Assembly (NCBI RefSeq): GCF_001306115.1
Contig: NZ_LGCL01000016.1
Location: 248,001-312,000, forward strand
Source: Ornatilinea apprima
GTDB lineage: Bacteria; Chloroflexota; Anaerolineae; Anaerolineales; Anaerolineaceae
Direction of reading: 5' to 3'
Length of the DNA: 64,000 bases
Shown: one piece after another, positions 20,975 to 31,334 of the stretch
Position numbering within the stretch: the stretch's first letter is position 1
Layout: each line of letters opens with the position of its first letter
The notes under the pieces: model-generated
The model's input: only the letters and a program-made list of their open reading frames with translations
Databases searched by the model: none
Told to the model about the DNA's origin: nothing
Position numbers and translations under genes: made by a program

Positions 20975-23900
20975 ATGTTTCGACAACCCTCTTCCAGACT
21001 TCCAAAATCAATTCATTTGTTCCTTGTCATCATGATGGCATTACTGCCGCTGCATTTTGGGACGCGGTCCGTTCAGGCAGCTCCAAGCGAGCTGTTTTTT
21101 TCTGAGTACATTGAAGGCTCAAGCAATAACAAGGCGCTGGAGATTTTCAACGGCACCGGCGCAGATGTTGACCTCACAGCCGGGGCCTACAATGTGCAAA
21201 TGTATTTCAACGGCAATTCGTCCGCGGGGTTGACGCTCAACCTGAATGGTGTGGTCGCGGATGGGGATGTTTTTGTGTTGGCGCATTCCAGCGCCGCCCC
21301 TGAAATTCTGGCGCAGGCCGATTTCACCAATGGATCTGGCTGGTTCAATGGGGACGACGCGGTGGTGCTTCGCAAAGGCACGGATATCATTGATGTGATT
21401 GGTCAAATTGGCTTTGACCCTGGCAGTCAATGGGGCAGCGACCTGACCAGCACCGCAGACAACACCCTGCGCCGTAAAGGTCCGATAGAAATGGGCGACC
21501 CCAACGGCAGTGATGTGTTTGATCCGTCCGTGGAGTGGGATGGCTATGACAACAACACCTTCGATGGGCTGGGCAGCCATTCGGTCATCAGTGAGGAACT
21601 GGCGCCTATCGTGGCTTCGACTGACCCGGCTGACGGCGCCACTGGTGTGGCCGTTGACGCCAACCTGCAGGTGGTGTTCAGTGAAGCAGTGGACGTAAGT
21701 GGCGCGTGGTTCGACTTAACTTGCTCGGTGAGTGGCGCTCACACTGCTGTGGTGAGCGGCGGACCGGCCAGCTATGTCCTCGACCCGGATGTAAATTTCA
21801 CCAATGAAGATTGCACGCTGACGATTTTTGCAACCAATGTAACCGATCAGGATACGGATGATCCGCCCGATCAGATGGAAAGCGATACTACAATCACTTT
21901 CTCACCCGTGGATGTTTGCCTGCTGCCTTACGATGAAATCTCCGTTATTCAAGGCTCCGGCCCCACCCCCGCGGTGACGGGCCCGGTTACAACGATGGGG
22001 GTTGTGATTGCGGACTATGAAGGGCCATCTCCCAACCTGCGCGGCTTTTATCTGCAGGACTTGGAAGGTGATGGTGATCCGGCTACCTCAGACGGCATCT
22101 TTGTGTTCAATGGCAACAATGATCATGTCAGCCTTGGTGATGTGGTGCGCGTCTCCGGGTCGGCGGCGGATTACCAGGGCCAGACCCAGATTAGCAGCGT
22201 TTCCTCGATTGTCAAATGTGGAGAGGGCGCCGTTGCTCCGGTAGAGGTTTCTCTGCCTGTGCCAACGGCGGAGTTCCTTGAGCAGTATGAAGGCATGCTG
22301 GTAACGTTGCCACAGACCCTTTATGTTACCGAGCATTATCAACTTGGGCGTTTTGGACAGGTTGTGCTTTCATCTGGCGATCGTTTGTGGCAGCCGACCA
22401 GTCTGGCGCTGCCGGGAGCGGAGGCGCTTGCGCTGCAGGCTGCGAATAATCTCAACCGGATTATTCTCGATGATGTGTTAAATAATCAGAACCCCGATCC
22501 AATTCTCTTTGGGCGCGGTGGGCTTCCGCTTTCCGCTGATAATACCCTGCGCGGCGGCGACACGGTAACCGGAGTCACCGGTGTTATGACCTATACCTGG
22601 TCAGGAAATTCTGCCAGCGGCAATGCTTACCGGGTTCGTCCGGTAAGCGTGGAAGCCAGTATGCTGAATTTTGTGCCGGCAAATCCTCGTCCAGAAACAC
22701 CGGCAGAGCCGGGGGGTACGCTCAAAGTCAGCGCCCTCAATTTGCTGAACTACTTCAACACTTTTGACGGCTTGCCCGACACTGTAGACAATTGCGCCAA
22801 TGGCGTGGGAGGCGAACCGACCGATTGCCGGGGCGCAGATACTGCCAATGAATTTGAGCGACAGGCGGCAAAGACAATTGAGGCAATTCTGACCATGAAT
22901 GTGGATGTGCTGGGCGTCGTTGAGGTTGAAAATGATGGGTATGGACCGGATAGTGCCATCCAGGATTTGGTGGATCGATTAAATGCTGCTAGCGCGCCGG
23001 GCACCTATGCCTTTATAGACGTTGATGCTGCCACCGAGCAAATCAACGCGCTGGGGACAGACGCGATCAAAGTCGGACTGGTGTACAAACCGCTCAGCGT
23101 GACCCCCGTAGGCAGCACGGCAGTGCTGAACACTGGCGCGTTTGGTGAATACATCATCACAGATGGTGTTACCAGCCGTAACCGGCCCGCGCTGGCTCAA
23201 ACCTTCCAACAAAATTCAAACGGCGCGCGCTTTACGGCGGTGGTTAATCACCTTAAGTCCAAAGGTTCGGCTTGCGATGATAATATCAGCCCGGTGGGAC
23301 CGGACCCAGATCTCGGCGATGGACAGGGGAACTGTAACCTGACCCGCAAAGCAGCCGCGGAAGAACTGGCGGCATGGCTGGCTGGTGATCCAACCAATAC
23401 AAGTGAAACCGACATTTTGATTCTGGGAGACCTGAACTCTTACAGCAAGGAAGACCCAATCGCGGCGCTGGAATCGGCGGGGTATACGAATCTGATCCAC
23501 GCCTACGGCGGCGACACCGCTTACTCCTATGTGTTTGACGGGCAGTGGGGTTACCTGGACCACGCCTTGGGTTCTGACACACTGCTTTCACAGGTAACCG
23601 GGGTGGAAGAATATCACATTAACGCCGATGAGCCGAGTGTTCTGGACTACAACACCGACTTCAAGAGCCCGGACCAGATCGTTTCCCTCTTCAATCCTGA
23701 TCAATACCGCGTTTCGGATCACGATCCGGTGATTGTGGGACTTGACTTACAGAATGCGCCCGATCTTTCTGATCTCGGTTTCGTAACGGGTGGAGGATGG
23801 TTTGTCTCGCCAGCAGGCGCCTATACAGCTCAGCCAGAATTGGTTGCGAAAACACACTTTGATTTGACCGTCAAGTACCATTATCAGAATATTCTCCCAC

Positions 23901-24166
23901 AAGGAAACTTTAAGCTGAAACTGCAAAAAGCCAGGTTTGACTTCCGCAGTGACACGCTTGACTGGCTGACCATCAATGGTGATCATTCTTTGGCCATCTT
24001 CACAGGCAGTGGTTCCCTTAACGATGAGGGTGGTTACCACTACATGGTGTGGGTTGGAGACGGCTCGCCGGAGGCCATTCGAGTCCTGATTTGGAACAAT
24101 GACCAGATCGTCTTTGATAATCGCGGACTGCAGCCGATCAATAATGGCAGTCTGGTGATCCATTAA
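20975..24166 (+). CDS. Large secreted nuclease/phosphatase with lamin-tail, Ig-like and ExeM-type domains
   Basis: The start at 20975 follows GAAGGAG by 7 bases and gives 1063 residues. A signal peptide (hydrophobic LFLVIMMALLPLHF, cleavage near VQAAPSE) is followed by a lamin-tail domain (ELFFSEYIEGSSNNKALEIF), a Big_5-like Ig domain (STDPADGATGVAVDANLQVV), an OB-like domain typical of ExeM/NucH nucleases, then an endonuclease/exonuclease/phosphatase fold. The latter shows LNLLNYFNTF, VVEVENDG, VVNHLKSKGSACDD, ILGDLNSYSKEDP and VSDHDPVIVGL, which include the catalytic Asn, Glu, Asp and His positions. A C-terminal beta domain begins GFVTGGGWFVSPAGAY. It is probably an extracellular DNase supplying nucleotides or phosphate, not a defence protein. 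Confidence 0.88.
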   Translation: MFRQPSSRLPKSIHLFLVIMMALLPLHFGTRSVQAAPSELFFSEYIEGSSNNKALEIFNGTGADVDLTAGAYNVQMYFNGNSSAGLTLNLNGVVADGDVFVLAHSSAAPEILAQADFTNGSGWFNGDDAVVLRKGTDIIDVIGQIGFDPGSQWGSDLTSTADNTLRRKGPIEMGDPNGSDVFDPSVEWDGYDNNTFDGLGSHSVISEELAPIVASTDPADGATGVAVDANLQVVFSEAVDVSGAWFDLTCSVSGAHTAVVSGGPASYVLDPDVNFTNEDCTLTIFATNVTDQDTDDPPDQMESDTTITFSPVDVCLLPYDEISVIQGSGPTPAVTGPVTTMGVVIADYEGPSPNLRGFYLQDLEGDGDPATSDGIFVFNGNNDHVSLGDVVRVSGSAADYQGQTQISSVSSIVKCGEGAVAPVEVSLPVPTAEFLEQYEGMLVTLPQTLYVTEHYQLGRFGQVVLSSGDRLWQPTSLALPGAEALALQAANNLNRIILDDVLNNQNPDPILFGRGGLPLSADNTLRGGDTVTGVTGVMTYTWSGNSASGNAYRVRPVSVEASMLNFVPANPRPETPAEPGGTLKVSALNLLNYFNTFDGLPDTVDNCANGVGGEPTDCRGADTANEFERQAAKTIEAILTMNVDVLGVVEVENDGYGPDSAIQDLVDRLNAASAPGTYAFIDVDAATEQINALGTDAIKVGLVYKPLSVTPVGSTAVLNTGAFGEYIITDGVTSRNRPALAQTFQQNSNGARFTAVVNHLKSKGSACDDNISPVGPDPDLGDGQGNCNLTRKAAAEELAAWLAGDPTNTSETDILILGDLNSYSKEDPIAALESAGYTNLIHAYGGDTAYSYVFDGQWGYLDHALGSDTLLSQVTGVEEYHINADEPSVLDYNTDFKSPDQIVSLFNPDQYRVSDHDPVIVGLDLQNAPDLSDLGFVTGGGWFVSPAGAYTAQPELVAKTHFDLTVKYHYQNILPQGNFKLKLQKARFDFRSDTLDWLTINGDHSLAIFTGSGSLNDEGGYHYMVWVGDGSPEAIRVLIWNNDQIVFDNRGLQPINNGSLVIH

Positions 24167-24206
24167 TCATGACGACGCCATAACCGTGTAATTCCAATCT
24201 GAAACA

Positions 24207-24240
24207 AGCCCCGCCCTTTCTTTGGAGAGGGCGGGGACGT
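24207..24240 (+). terminator. Stem-loop after the secreted nuclease gene
   Basis: CCCCGCCCT (24209-24217) pairs with AGGGCGGGG (24228-24236) in a 9-bp GC-rich stem. Only a short T-poor tail follows, so termination efficiency is uncertain. Confidence 0.55.
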
Positions 24241-24342
24241 TTAATACCGGTTAGCCCCACTTTCTCCTAAAACGATAAGCCGCTTTCCACCATCCCCTTT
24301 CGGGCAAAGAGAGCTATCAATGCCGTGTGTGTTTGCATCTGA

Positions 24343-24351
24343 TGGTATGAT
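24343..24351 (+). promoter_or_regulatory. Extended -10 promoter of the MalT-like gene
   Basis: TGGTATGAT is an extended -10 element (TGn plus TATGAT) about 32 bases before the ATG. No good -35 is seen, as is usual for extended -10 promoters. The gene has no clear ribosome site, so the short leader deserves note. Confidence 0.4.
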
Positions 24352-24383
24352 ATGTTAAAAGTCACTCATTTTTACCCGCCATT

Positions 24384-27113
24384 ATGTTTCCCATTCTGCG
24401 CACGAAGATCACCATTCCACCCGTCAGCCCCCGGCAGATTCAGCGCGCGCGCCTGCTGCGGCAGGTCTCGCAGGGCGCGCAGCGGGCGCTGACCCTTATC
24501 CTTGCGCCGGCTGGCTATGGCAAGACCACTCTGGCGGCGACCTGGGCGCAGACCGGCGAGATGCCGTCTGCCTGGCTGACGCTGCAGCCCGGCGACCGCC
24601 CGCGGGAGCGGTTTTTAGCCAGTCTGATCCAGGCTTTGCAAGTTGTATCTCCACCGGTTGGACAAACCACGCTGGCGCTCTTGCAGGGCGGGTTTAGTGA
24701 GGGCGCGCTGGCGGCGCTGGTCAATGATCTGTGCGATGTTCGCACCCACCTCGCCCTGATTTTGGACGATTATCATTGCGTGGATGGCCCGGAAGCGGGA
24801 GAGGTCCTGCAGTATTTGCTGGAGAACCGCCCGGCAAATTTCCATTTGATTCTTACAACGCGGGTGATGCCCGATCTTAACCTGACCCGGCTGCGCGGAT
24901 TGGACCAGGTTATGCAGGTGGGTGTGGACGACTTGCGCTTTACCCGGCAGGAAGTTCTTGATTTTCTGAAAAACAGAATGGCGTTACTTCTGCCGCCGCA
25001 TGAAGTGGAACAGCTTGAGCGCCTGACCGAAGGGTGGGCGGTGGGGCTGCAATTGGCTGCGCTGGCGCTGGCGCGCCACTCCTCGGACTGGCAGCAATTG
25101 GACGGCCAGGAACAAATTTTTGATTACCTGGCCGAAGAAGTGCTGCGGCGCGAACCGTTGGAGGTCCAGGGGTTTATGCAGATTACCGCCCTGTTCGATC
25201 GGATCTGCGCGCCGCTAGCGGAGGTTTTGCTCAAAGAGGCTGGTCCTCCGGCTGAACTGCCAGATATGGAAGCGGGAGCGGGGCAGAAGGGCAAGTCTGG
25301 AAACACTATCTCACCGAAAAAGACGGCCACCAGTTTGCTGCGCTATGTAGAGCGCGCCAATCTCTTTCTGATTCCATTGGATCCGCGGCGCACCTGGTAC
25401 CGTTATCACGCGCTGTTGGCCGATTTTCTGCGCCGAACCATACCGTCAGAGCGGGCGGCTGCGTACTATCGCGCGGCCAGCCGCTGGTTTGAACAGGCGG
25501 GTTACCTGGATGATGCCATCCATTACGCTGTCCACGCCAAAGACTGGGAACGTGCTGCGGAACTGCTGGAACGCCATTATCAGGATATGCTTCAGCGCGG
25601 CGAGCAGTTGGCGATTTTGGAATGGATTGCCGCTTTGCCCATCGAGTTGTTGGACCGCTATCCGCGCCTGTGGCTGGCGCGTGGATGGGCCCAGATCATA
25701 TCCCTCGATTCCAATGAGGCATACCGGTGTATTGATCGGGCGCAGCAAATCTGTTCGCCCACAAAAGAGAATGAATCGCTGTTGGGAGAAGCCAAAGCGC
25801 TGCGCATTCTGACCGAGATTTTCTCGGGCAAGGTAACGGATGAACAGGAGTTGTCGGAGGCGTTTGTGCTTCTCTCCGAGAAAGACGATTTTCTGCACAG
25901 TTTGTTGTATTTCAACATGGGGCTGCGCAGCGTTATTCTGGGTGAAACGGCTCAGGCGGTCGATTCGTTCAACGAAACCATCCGCTTGACCAAGGTTTTG
26001 AACAATCCCCTGGTAACGATTGTGGCTTATGTGCAGCTGGGGGAGACCCGCCAGGTGCGTGGGGCATTTGGTCTGGCAGAGCGGACGTTCCAGCAGGCGT
26101 TCCGGTACGCCAGGGACACCCTGGGCGAGAACACCTTCTTATTGGGCATGCCTTACATCAGTTATGCCGATTTGCTGCGCGAGCAAAACCGCTTTGATGA
26201 AGCGCTGGAGTATGCTAAAAAAGGGATCGCTTACTGCCAGATGTGGCAGCCTGTTGCCAGCATGGATGGTTTGATCGCCATGGCGCGTATTCGAGCGGCG
26301 CAAGGGCGTTGGAAGGAATCGGACGAATACCTGGAACGCGCTTTGCTTGTCTCTGAGACCAGTGTGTCTCTGGTGGATGACCGCCTGGTTGCCAGCCAGC
26401 GCGCGCGCCTGGCGCTGCTGCGCGGGGACTCGGTCTGCGCTGTGCAGGCGTTGAAGACCATTGAATGGGAAAAATCTGGCGACCAGAATTATTATATTTA
26501 TTGGGAAGTAAGCCGGCTGCTGACATGCCGCCTGAAGATTCTCGAATCCGCCCAGGATAGCGCTGAAATAAGCGGCGTCATCGAAGAGCTGGCGGAGCTG
26601 GCGCGTGAGTCTGAGCGCCGCGAGCGGGTGACGTCCTTGATCGAATCGTTGATCTTGCTGGCCTACGCATTGGATGCGCTTGGGCGGCCCGACCAGGTCT
26701 GCGAAAACCTCACGCGCGCGCTCACCCTGGGAGCGCAAAGCGGATATGTGCGCATGTTTGTGGATGAAGGCGCGCCGCTGCTGCGCTTGTTTGAAAAATA
26801 TTCAACACGGATTCGCGCTCCGCGCTCCTATACCGACAGGATCGCCCACCTGCTTCGCCAGGAGGTGTCTGCCGCTAGGCCCATTGACGAAAAAACTCAG
26901 CAACCGGCAGGCCAAATGCTTCCGCTCACGCGCCGCGAGTTGGATATTCTATCGCTTTTAGCGCAGGGAAAAAGCAATCAAGATATTGCCAGTGAATTTG
27001 TGCTGACGGTGAACACAGTCAAGAAACACGTTTCCAATATTCTCGGCAAGTTGGGGGTGTCGAATCGGACTCAGGCCGTCATGTTGGCCAGAGAAAGAGG
27101 CTGGCTGGACTAA
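24384..27113 (+). CDS. MalT-like LuxR-family transcriptional regulator (ATP-dependent)
   Basis: This 909-residue STAND-type regulator has an N-terminal NTPase with Walker [11 protein letters not shown] (about 40-49) and [11 protein letters not shown] as the Walker B region. A long helical TPR-like sensor follows (roughly 390-830), then a C-terminal LuxR helix-turn-helix ([25 protein letters not shown], with [20 protein letters not shown]). MalT-type proteins switch on when ATP and an inducer bind. It sits directly upstream of an ABC exporter on the same strand and probably controls it; the inducer is not predictable. The window contains a second LuxR-type HTH gene at 36305. Confidence 0.9.
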   Translation: MFPILRTKITIPPVSPRQIQRARLLRQVSQGAQRALTLILAPAGYGKTTLAATWAQTGEMPSAWLTLQPGDRPRERFLASLIQALQVVSPPVGQTTLALLQGGFSEGALAALVNDLCDVRTHLALILDDYHCVDGPEAGEVLQYLLENRPANFHLILTTRVMPDLNLTRLRGLDQVMQVGVDDLRFTRQEVLDFLKNRMALLLPPHEVEQLERLTEGWAVGLQLAALALARHSSDWQQLDGQEQIFDYLAEEVLRREPLEVQGFMQITALFDRICAPLAEVLLKEAGPPAELPDMEAGAGQKGKSGNTISPKKTATSLLRYVERANLFLIPLDPRRTWYRYHALLADFLRRTIPSERAAAYYRAASRWFEQAGYLDDAIHYAVHAKDWERAAELLERHYQDMLQRGEQLAILEWIAALPIELLDRYPRLWLARGWAQIISLDSNEAYRCIDRAQQICSPTKENESLLGEAKALRILTEIFSGKVTDEQELSEAFVLLSEKDDFLHSLLYFNMGLRSVILGETAQAVDSFNETIRLTKVLNNPLVTIVAYVQLGETRQVRGAFGLAERTFQQAFRYARDTLGENTFLLGMPYISYADLLREQNRFDEALEYAKKGIAYCQMWQPVASMDGLIAMARIRAAQGRWKESDEYLERALLVSETSVSLVDDRLVASQRARLALLRGDSVCAVQALKTIEWEKSGDQNYYIYWEVSRLLTCRLKILESAQDSAEISGVIEELAELARESERRERVTSLIESLILLAYALDALGRPDQVCENLTRALTLGAQSGYVRMFVDEGAPLLRLFEKYSTRIRAPRSYTDRIAHLLRQEVSAARPIDEKTQQPAGQMLPLTRRELDILSLLAQGKSNQDIASEFVLTVNTVKKHVSNILGKLGVSNRTQAVMLARERGWLD

Positions 27114-27246
27114 AAATACCTCTTTTCTACTCCTTTTGCGTGCCGACAAGCAGCTCCCCGCTAGGTATCTTTATATCAAGAGACCTGCCGGGGAGTTTAT
27201 TTTTCGGATCACAATCACCCTTTTTCCTTGCAGGCAAGAGGCACGC

Positions 27247-27993
27247 ATGAACAGCCATCCTTTGATCGCGCTTGAATCCGTTACGAAAACTTACCAGACC
27301 GATGCCGGACCGTTTATGGCATTAAAAAGTGTCAATCTGCATGTTGATGCTGGTGAGTTTGTTGCGATTGTGGGCAAATCGGGCAGCGGCAAAACCACTC
27401 TGATTAACATGATCACCGGCCTGGACCGGCCAACCAGCGGTCAGATTCATGTGGGCGGGGCGGCCGTGGAAACGTTGAGTGAAAACCAGTTGGCAGCCTG
27501 GCGCGGTGTCACAATAGGCGTCGTGTTCCAGTTCTTTCAGCTTCTGCCCACATTGACCGCACTGGAAAATGTGATGCTGCCGATGGATTTATGCAACACC
27601 CCTACTTTTGCCTTGCGCCGTGACCGGGCGGTAGAGCTGCTCAGCTTGATGGAGATTGAGCAGCACGCGAACAAGCTGCCCTCCAAACTGTCGGGCGGGC
27701 AGCAGCAGCGTGTGGCAATTGCCCGCGCCCTGGCCACTGATCCCCCCATTCTTGCGGCTGATGAACCGACCGGGAACCTGGACTCGAAGACCGCCGCTGC
27801 TGTTTTTGCGCTGTTTGAGCGCCTGACCGGTCTGGGTAAAACGGTGCTGATGGTTACCCATGATCCCGACTTGGCGCGCCGCGCGGGCCGCCAGATTCAC
27901 ATTGCTGATGGGGTCATTGTGGATGACCTGAATGGGTATCAGAAGAAGCCAGAGCTTGCCCTGGTCTTGGCCCAGGAAGGATGCCACCGATGA
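27247..27993 (+). CDS. ABC transporter ATP-binding protein (MacB/LolD type)
   Basis: The protein is 248 residues from the ATG at 27247, chosen because conserved sequence begins MNSHPLIALESVTKTY; the upstream in-frame extension is not family-like. Walker A is VGKSGSGKTT, the signature is KLSGGQQQRVAIARAL, Walker B is ILAADEPTGNLDS and the switch His is in VTHDPDLARRAG. The ADEPTGNLD motif is typical of MacB/LolD/FtsE-type ATPases that drive FtsX-fold permeases. Its stop overlaps the start of such a permease. Confidence 0.93.
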   Translation: MNSHPLIALESVTKTYQTDAGPFMALKSVNLHVDAGEFVAIVGKSGSGKTTLINMITGLDRPTSGQIHVGGAAVETLSENQLAAWRGVTIGVVFQFFQLLPTLTALENVMLPMDLCNTPTFALRRDRAVELLSLMEIEQHANKLPSKLSGGQQQRVAIARALATDPPILAADEPTGNLDSKTAAAVFALFERLTGLGKTVLMVTHDPDLARRAGRQIHIADGVIVDDLNGYQKKPELALVLAQEGCHR

Positions 27994-30380
27994 TCCGTTG
28001 GATGAAAGTGTTTCGAGATTTGTGGAATAACCGATCGCGCACGATTCTGGTGATCTTCTCCATTGCCGTTGGGGTATTCGCGATAGGTATGATCGCGGCT
28101 ACCTACCAGGCGCTGACCGCTTCGTTGGCCAACCAGTATGCCGGTATGCGCCCGGCAGACATCATTCTTAAGACCGCCCCGCTGCTGGATGATGATTTTG
28201 TATCTTCCATCCGCCACATGCGCGGGGTGGATGAAGCGGAAGGCCGCCTGGCGCTTCCGCTGCGCATATCGCTGGATGGAGAGGGCAGAACCTGGCGGGA
28301 CCTGACCCTCTATTCGCTGGCCGATTATGAAAACCAGCGCTTGTTTTTGGTGCGCGAGCAAGACGGAAGCTGGCCGCCGAACAAGGGCGAGGTGCTGATG
28401 GAACGCGCTTCGATGGAGTTCATTGGCGCGCAGCCAGGCGACCAGATTTTAGTGAAGACGGCTGGTGGCAAGCAGTACCGCCTCACGGTGACCGGGCGGG
28501 CGCATGACCTGTACCGCATACCGCCAGTGATTGAGGGCTGGATCTATGGATATGTCGGCATGGACACCCTGCGCTGGATGGGACAGCCAGAGGGGTATAA
28601 CGAATTGTACGTTTCTACCACCAGCTCGGACTCAACCAGCGTTCGCGCCATCAGTGAAAAAGTGGCGGATCGAATCGAAGGTTTGGGCCTGCCGGTTTAC
28701 CAAAAAACACTGCCCAACCGTCACGAACACCCGATGAATTTTATCATCAGCACGATTTTGGTTCTGTTGGGTCTTTTGGCCGGTTTGTCGCTTTTCTTAA
28801 GCGGCTTGCTGGTGGTCAATATCGTCTCGGCGCTGGTGGCGCAACAAGAACGGCAGATCGGCATCATCAAAGCCATTGGCGGCAGGTCTGGGCAGATTAT
28901 CGGCATGTACTTCAGTATGGTGATTTTCCTGGGTCTGGCAGCCTGTATGCTGGCCATCCCCGCCAGCCAGCTGGGAGCGCAGGCTTTGGCCGGGTTTGTG
29001 GCGCAGTTGATCAATTTTGATCCGCCGCAGGTAGGGATGAAGCCCTCCATAATTCTGCTTCAATTGGGGGTCGGTCTGATTGTGCCGATTTTGGCGGCTG
29101 CCCCCGCGATTCTAAGTGGCAACAACGTTTCGCCTGCAAGAGTCTTAAGCGAATATGGAATAAATCAGGTGTGGGGTGGGTTTGGGACGCTGGATAGGCT
29201 CCTGGCTCTTATCCCCCGCCTTCCCCGCGATCTGTTACTCTCGATTCGCAATCCCTTCCGCAAGCGCAAACGCCTGTTGCTTTCCCTGCTGACGCTTACC
29301 CTGGCTGGGGCAATTTTTATGGGCATTGTCAACTTGCGCGCATCGCTGAACGAGACTCTCAACCAGATGCTCGGCTTCTGGGAATACGATGCCTGGCTGG
29401 TTGTGGATGAGTATGTCCACAATGAAAGGCTAATCCGCACCGCCTTGTCCGTCCAGGGTGTGGAGCAGGCCGAAGCCTGGGGCTTTACCCTTGGCCGCTA
29501 TGTGCGCGCGGATGGCACCGAAAGCGACAACCTGTATTTGCTGGCGCCGCCTGCGGGCACCGAATTGCTCAATCCGCCGATTATTTCCGGGCGGGGGCTG
29601 CTGCCTGAAGATACCAACGCCATCCTGGTCTCGCCGGGGTTTCTGGCCAATGAACCCGATCTGGGGATTGGAAGCAAAATGTCCGTGAAGATCGATGGTC
29701 GCGAAGAGACGTACACCATTGTGGGTGTGATGAATATGATGGGCAACAGCACCATCGGTTACTTCACCTTGATCGATTATGAGGATTTTTGCCAGCACGT
29801 CCGCAAGTGGAACCGCGCCAACGCGCTGATCTTTACCATTGCAGCCAGCGATCTGACGGCGCAGCAGGAGGTGAGCAGCGCGGTGGAACAACGCTACGAT
29901 CACAACAACATCGAAGTCATCTCCAACTTTCTGATTTCAGAAGAGCGCGAAGAAATTGACGCTGCCTTTGCCATAATCGTGGCTTTGTTGATGCTCATGA
30001 GCGTTGTACTGGCAACGGTTGGCGGCCTGGGATTGATGGGAACCATGAGCCTGAACATTCTGGAGCGCACGCGGGAAATTGGCGTGATGCGCGCCTACGG
30101 CGCGTCCAGCAAAGCCGTTTTTCGGGTGGTGATCATTGAGGGGCTGCTGATCGGCGCGATGAGTTGGGTGCTGGCGATTGTTTTTTCCATTCCCATCAGC
30201 GTGCTGCTGGCGCGCGCAATCGGTCTTTCCTTTATGGATTTTCCGATGCCGGCTTCGTATTCGATGGGTGGGATAGCGATCTGGGCGGTGCTGGTGGTAG
30301 TCATCTCGATCCTGGCCAGTCTGTTCCCGGCCATGCGTGCGGTAAGCCTGACGGTGACGCAGGTTCTGGCGTATGAGTAA
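27990..30380 (+). CDS. FtsX-fold ABC transporter permease (MacB-like)
   Basis: The ATG at 27990 overlaps the ATPase stop (ATGA) and follows GGAAGG by 9 bases; an ATG at 27981 abuts that site too closely. The 796-residue protein has an N-terminal membrane helix, a periplasmic-type domain (about 45-250), a block of three to four helices (about 255-400), a second helix and extracytoplasmic domain (about 430-640) and a final FtsX block with MGTMSLNILERTREIGVMRAYGA. Two FtsX modules in one chain mark large lipoprotein, peptide or drug exporters. With the ATPase it forms a complete transporter. Confidence 0.9.
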   Translation: MIRWMKVFRDLWNNRSRTILVIFSIAVGVFAIGMIAATYQALTASLANQYAGMRPADIILKTAPLLDDDFVSSIRHMRGVDEAEGRLALPLRISLDGEGRTWRDLTLYSLADYENQRLFLVREQDGSWPPNKGEVLMERASMEFIGAQPGDQILVKTAGGKQYRLTVTGRAHDLYRIPPVIEGWIYGYVGMDTLRWMGQPEGYNELYVSTTSSDSTSVRAISEKVADRIEGLGLPVYQKTLPNRHEHPMNFIISTILVLLGLLAGLSLFLSGLLVVNIVSALVAQQERQIGIIKAIGGRSGQIIGMYFSMVIFLGLAACMLAIPASQLGAQALAGFVAQLINFDPPQVGMKPSIILLQLGVGLIVPILAAAPAILSGNNVSPARVLSEYGINQVWGGFGTLDRLLALIPRLPRDLLLSIRNPFRKRKRLLLSLLTLTLAGAIFMGIVNLRASLNETLNQMLGFWEYDAWLVVDEYVHNERLIRTALSVQGVEQAEAWGFTLGRYVRADGTESDNLYLLAPPAGTELLNPPIISGRGLLPEDTNAILVSPGFLANEPDLGIGSKMSVKIDGREETYTIVGVMNMMGNSTIGYFTLIDYEDFCQHVRKWNRANALIFTIAASDLTAQQEVSSAVEQRYDHNNIEVISNFLISEEREEIDAAFAIIVALLMLMSVVLATVGGLGLMGTMSLNILERTREIGVMRAYGASSKAVFRVVIIEGLLIGAMSWVLAIVFSIPISVLLARAIGLSFMDFPMPASYSMGGIAIWAVLVVVISILASLFPAMRAVSLTVTQVLAYE

Positions 30381-30397
30381 AAAGCATCAGCCAATTT

Positions 30398-30430
30398 GAA
30401 AAAAAGGCCGCTCTTGATCAGGGCGGCCTA
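30398..30430 (-). terminator. Intrinsic terminator of the nucleoside transporter operon
   Basis: AGGCCGC (30405-30411) pairs with GCGGCCT (30423-30429), and on the minus strand the stem runs into seven T residues. It ends the leftward operon just past its last gene, facing the rightward exporter genes. Confidence 0.85.
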
Positions 30431-30443
30431 TCTGGGTAAATAA

Positions 30444-31334
30444 CTATGCCTTTTTCTTCTTTTCTCTCACCGAGTAGACATACAGGGCAACCAGGGTGGC
30501 GACATAGGGCGCCATCGAGGCGAATTGGGAGGGGATGTACTGCTGCAGCAGCAGGCCGAAGCCGTCGGAAAAACCGAAAAGCAGAGAGATGATGGCTATA
30601 CCCCACGGCGAGCCGTTCACCAGGATGATGGCGGCCAGAGAAATCCAGCCGCGCCCGGCAGACATGTTTTCAGAGAAGAGGGTAACATAGCCAAGCGAAA
30701 GGTAAGCCCCCGCCAGGCCGCAGAGGACGCCGCACAGCAGCAGGCTCCAGACGCGAATGCGCGAGGTGCGCACGCCGCTGGTGTCCAGGCAGGCGGCGTT
30801 GTAACCGGCGGCGCGCAGCCGCAAACCAAAGGGGGTTTTGAAAACCAAATAAGAAATAACTACGGTGGCCAGCAGCGCCAGATACACCACCAGGTTCTGA
30901 CCGCTGAGGATTTCTCCTAGAAATGGTATGTCTTTCAGGAGAGGAATGTCGACGCTCGGTATGGAAACAATCCCCGGGCCGGAGAACGCGCCTTTTACCT
31001 GGAAAATTTGGCGCAGCAGGTAGGTGGTCGCGCCCAGAGCGAACAGGTTCAGCCCAATGCCGGTCACAAACTCGTCCGTTTTCAGCACCACCGAGAACAG
31101 GATAAAGATGAGCGCCATGAGCAGCGAGCCGAGGATAGCGGCGACAATGCCCATGCCCCAGGATTGGAAGTAGTAAGAGCCCAGCACGGCAAAAAAAGCG
31201 CCGCCGAGCATCATGCCTTCCATGGCGATGTTGAAGATGCCCGCGTAGTAGGTCAGCGTGCCGCCCAGGGCAGCCAGCAGAATGGGCGTCGCGCCGGTGA
31301 TCATGCCATTAATCAGTCCAACGAGAATCTTCAT
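30444..31334 (-). CDS. Nucleoside-type ABC transporter permease (second permease)
   Basis: This 296-residue, all-helical membrane protein of the BPD_transp_2 family begins [21 protein letters not shown] and contains [20 protein letters not shown], the IxxEGxM segment typical of NupQ-like permeases. About eight hydrophobic segments are visible. It is the last gene of the operon and its start overlaps the stop of the other permease by four bases (ATGA). With the BMP lipoprotein and double ATPase upstream the likely substrates are purine nucleosides, as in the B. subtilis Nup system; the substrate is inferred. Confidence 0.9.
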   Translation of the reverse strand: MKILVGLINGMITGATPILLAALGGTLTYYAGIFNIAMEGMMLGGAFFAVLGSYYFQSWGMGIVAAILGSLLMALIFILFSVVLKTDEFVTGIGLNLFALGATTYLLRQIFQVKGAFSGPGIVSIPSVDIPLLKDIPFLGEILSGQNLVVYLALLATVVISYLVFKTPFGLRLRAAGYNAACLDTSGVRTSRIRVWSLLLCGVLCGLAGAYLSLGYVTLFSENMSAGRGWISLAAIILVNGSPWGIAIISLLFGFSDGFGLLLQQYIPSQFASMAPYVATLVALYVYSVREKKKKA

